DNA from: Lentisphaerota bacterium
GTDB taxonomy: Bacteria; Verrucomicrobiota; Kiritimatiellia; RFP12; UBA3636
DNA: 5,658 nucleotides
Direction: 5' to 3'
Assembly (NCBI GenBank): GCA_012511845.1
Contig: JAAZFF010000140.1
Coordinates: 1-5,658 of the forward strand
How positions within the stretch are numbered: the first letter of the stretch is position 1; each line of letters begins with the position of its first letter. Below the pieces are notes generated by a model. That model had not been told where the DNA came from. It searched no databases and was given only the letters and a program-made list of their open reading frames with translations. The position numbers were made by a program, and so were the translations under genes. This document shows, piece after piece, positions 5,267 to 5,658 of this stretch.

Positions 5267-5658
5267 TCAATGAACTGCCGATAGAATCGATGGAGTCGAA
5301 AGATTCGATTTTGACCCCGGACTCGGACTCGGGACTCGGGTTTTGACCTTATTGACCGCATTGACCATATTGAGGTTGCCACGCAACCACGGCTCATGAG
5401 GACATTCGCCCTCCCCTTTCGCATTCTTCGCGCCTTCGCATGAGACAATCTGGCAGCCGAACCTTTCGCGCTTTTCGCGGTTCGAAACCCTGCGTCTCCC
5501 AAGCTCTGCCCACTGATCACTAACCGCTTTACCGCACAAGAAGCACTGTAGGATAAATACACTCTGCCCAAAGCTCTGTATTATTGCGATTGGAACAAGT
5601 TTTAAATCATCTATATCAAAAGTGCCGGCTTTCACCTGGAAAAGGCATGGCATCATAA
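5267..5658 (-). CDS. Doubtful partial frame: C-terminus of an off-window protein running on through repeats
   Basis: The minus-strand frame is open from the right edge to a stop at 5269-5267. Its first 23 codons (5656-5588) include FQVKAGTFDIDDLKLVPI, which resembles the last strands of jelly-roll, carbohydrate-binding-like domains (commonly ending in patterns such as GTFxIDDVxLVP). This suggests a gene entering from the right whose start is outside the window. After KLVP the translation loses protein character: AIIQSFGQSVFILQCFLCGK, then stretches encoded by the repeat mosaic such as NMVNAVNKV and PSPSPGSK. Either the protein really has this repeat-encoded tail of about 100 residues, or a normal stop was lost when repeats entered, or the match at the edge is chance. 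The two ATG codons at 5656 and 5653 need not be the start. Confidence 0.3.
   Translation of the reverse strand, partial: MMPCLFQVKAGTFDIDDLKLVPIAIIQSFGQSVFILQCFLCGKAVSDQWAELGRRRVSNREKRERFGCQIVSCEGAKNAKGEGECPHEPWLRGNLNMVNAVNKVKTRVPSPSPGSKSNLSTPSILSAVH
5282..5308. repeat. 9-bp tandem repeat, family A (WRGANTCGA), three units
   Basis: TAGAATCGA, TGGAGTCGA and AAGATTCGA follow one another exactly at 5282-5290, 5291-5299 and 5300-5308. All units share GA and TCGA at the same phase. The first and third also create the inverted pair AATCGA (5285-5290) / TCGATT (5305-5310). Confidence 0.55.
5320..5340. repeat. Short tandem repeat, family B (GACTCG plus G), three units
   Basis: GACTCG (5320-5325), GACTCGG (5326-5332) and GACTCGGG (5333-5340) form a tract growing by one G per unit. 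TTTTGACC flanks it on both sides (5309-5316 and 5341-5348). On the minus strand it reads as alternating Pro-Ser codons. Confidence 0.6.
5343..5378. repeat. 9-bp tandem repeat, family C (TTGACCNNA), four units
   Basis: TTGACCTTA (5343-5351), TTGACCGCA (5352-5360) and TTGACCATA (5361-5369) are followed by a degenerate TTGAGGTTG (5370-5378). An isolated TTGACC also occurs at 5311-5316, before family B. Confidence 0.65.
5374..5388. repeat. Tight hairpin at the end of the 9-bp arrays
   Basis: GGTTGC (5374-5379) and GCAACC (5383-5388) are perfect inverted copies around a 3-nt loop. It overlaps the last degenerate TTGA unit and marks the boundary between family C and the TTCGC-rich repeats. No T-run follows on either strand. 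Confidence 0.45.
5417..5484. repeat. TTCGC-phased repeats and nested inverted repeats
   Basis: TTCGC recurs at 5418, 5427 and 5435, and TTTCGCG at 5464 and 5473, again with a spacing of 8-9 bp. The second pair sits inside the perfect inverted repeat CGAACC (5458-5463) / GGTTCG (5479-5484), which also encloses CGCG/CGCG (5467-5470 / 5476-5479). Similar strings are, from memory, common in intergenic DNA of several bacterial phyla. Confidence 0.45.
5498..5578. repeat. Direct repeats CTCTGCCCA and CCCAA(A)GCTCTG, two copies each
   Basis: CCCAAGCTCTG at 5498-5508 returns as CCCAAAGCTCTG at 5567-5578, and CTCTGCCCA at 5504-5512 returns at 5562-5570. The inverted form GGGCAGAG is present at 4217-4224, in the loop of the mnmE-esterase hairpin. 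The two copies flank about 50 bp of otherwise featureless sequence. Confidence 0.4.
5506..5521 (+). repeat. Copy 2 of the 16-bp intergenic motif
   Basis: CTGCCCACTGATCACT differs from copy 1 (4255-4270) at two positions, the third and the last. With copy 1 it forms direct repeats about 1.25 kb apart that flank the esterase gene and its upstream region. Confidence 0.6.

Larger units (their letters stand above)
5111..5526. repeat. Intergenic repeat mosaic upstream of the esterase
   Basis: This stretch of about 400 bases has no gene I can support. It is built of short repeated words: GGCAAGCCG at 5111-5119 and 5195-5203 (a third copy is at 4228-4236, beside mnmE), two copies of the CTRCCCACTGWYCACY motif, three back-to-back families of 9-bp repeats, TTCGCG-phased repeats and several perfect hairpins. 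Minus-strand frames stay open across it largely because 9 bp is a whole number of codons; their translation is low in complexity (PSPSP, VNAVNKV). It looks like a cassette of dispersed repeats rather than coding DNA. Confidence 0.6.

Noticed and set aside
5031..5270. An 80-codon N-terminal extension of the esterase, with ATG at 5270 or an internal ATG at 5147
   Set aside because: Family members start at MAL...DVLGM, the extension crosses repeats and the candidate promoter, and its translation has no protein-like character or signal peptide.
5282..5378. CRISPR array
   Set aside because: Units are 6-9 bp, contiguous and without spacers; no cas gene is present.
4255..5521. Insertion sequence bounded by the 12-bp direct repeats
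   Set aside because: The enclosed gene is an esterase, no transposase is present, and no terminal inverted repeats adjoin the 12-mers.
4972..5571. A 199-codon minus-strand frame across the repeat mosaic
   Set aside because: It overlaps the esterase start in another frame and is open mainly because of 9-bp repeats; composition is not protein-like.

Overview
The window holds bacterial chromosomal DNA with three genes on the plus strand, one convergent gene on the minus strand, and about 0.6 kb at the right that is mostly repeat-rich intergenic sequence. The organism is probably Gram-negative. The first gene is a family 9 glycosyltransferase of the kind that builds lipopolysaccharide cores, and the second has a membrane-anchored domain predicted to face the periplasm. 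None of the three visible start codons has a strong Shine-Dalgarno sequence. Together with intergenic arrays of 9-bp units, this is compatible with the Lentisphaerae/Victivallales or wider PVC group. That placement rests on recollection of similar sequence and is tentative.

Layout, left to right. (1) Positions 3-1166: a GT9 (heptosyltransferase-like) gene whose frame is open to the left edge. (2) Positions 1158-1187: a sigma70-like promoter overlapping the end of that gene. (3) Positions 1233-2783: a calcineurin-like metallophosphoesterase fused through one transmembrane helix to an unrecognised domain of about 200 residues. (4) Positions 2791-4200, only 7 nt later: mnmE (trmE), the tRNA wobble-uridine modification GTPase, complete with all G motifs and the FCIGK C-terminus. 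(5) Positions 4204-4231: a hairpin between convergent genes. (6) Positions 5030-4266, minus strand: a PF00756/EstA-type serine esterase with its own possible promoter and an inverted repeat over the -10 box. (7) Positions 5100-5530: a mosaic of short repeats and hairpins. (8) At the right edge, minus strand, 20-odd codons look like the C-terminus of a jelly-roll (carbohydrate-binding-like) protein, whose frame then runs on through the mosaic.

The phosphoesterase and mnmE probably share a transcript; the GT9 gene may read into it but an internal promoter exists. No shared pathway links the three: envelope glycan synthesis, phosphate-ester hydrolysis and tRNA modification. The esterase is a separate unit. 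No CRISPR array, tRNA, rRNA, transposase or recognised defence system is visible. The least ordinary items are the phosphoesterase-membrane-periplasmic fusion, the compound 9-bp repeat arrays, and a 16-bp motif present three times around the esterase gene.
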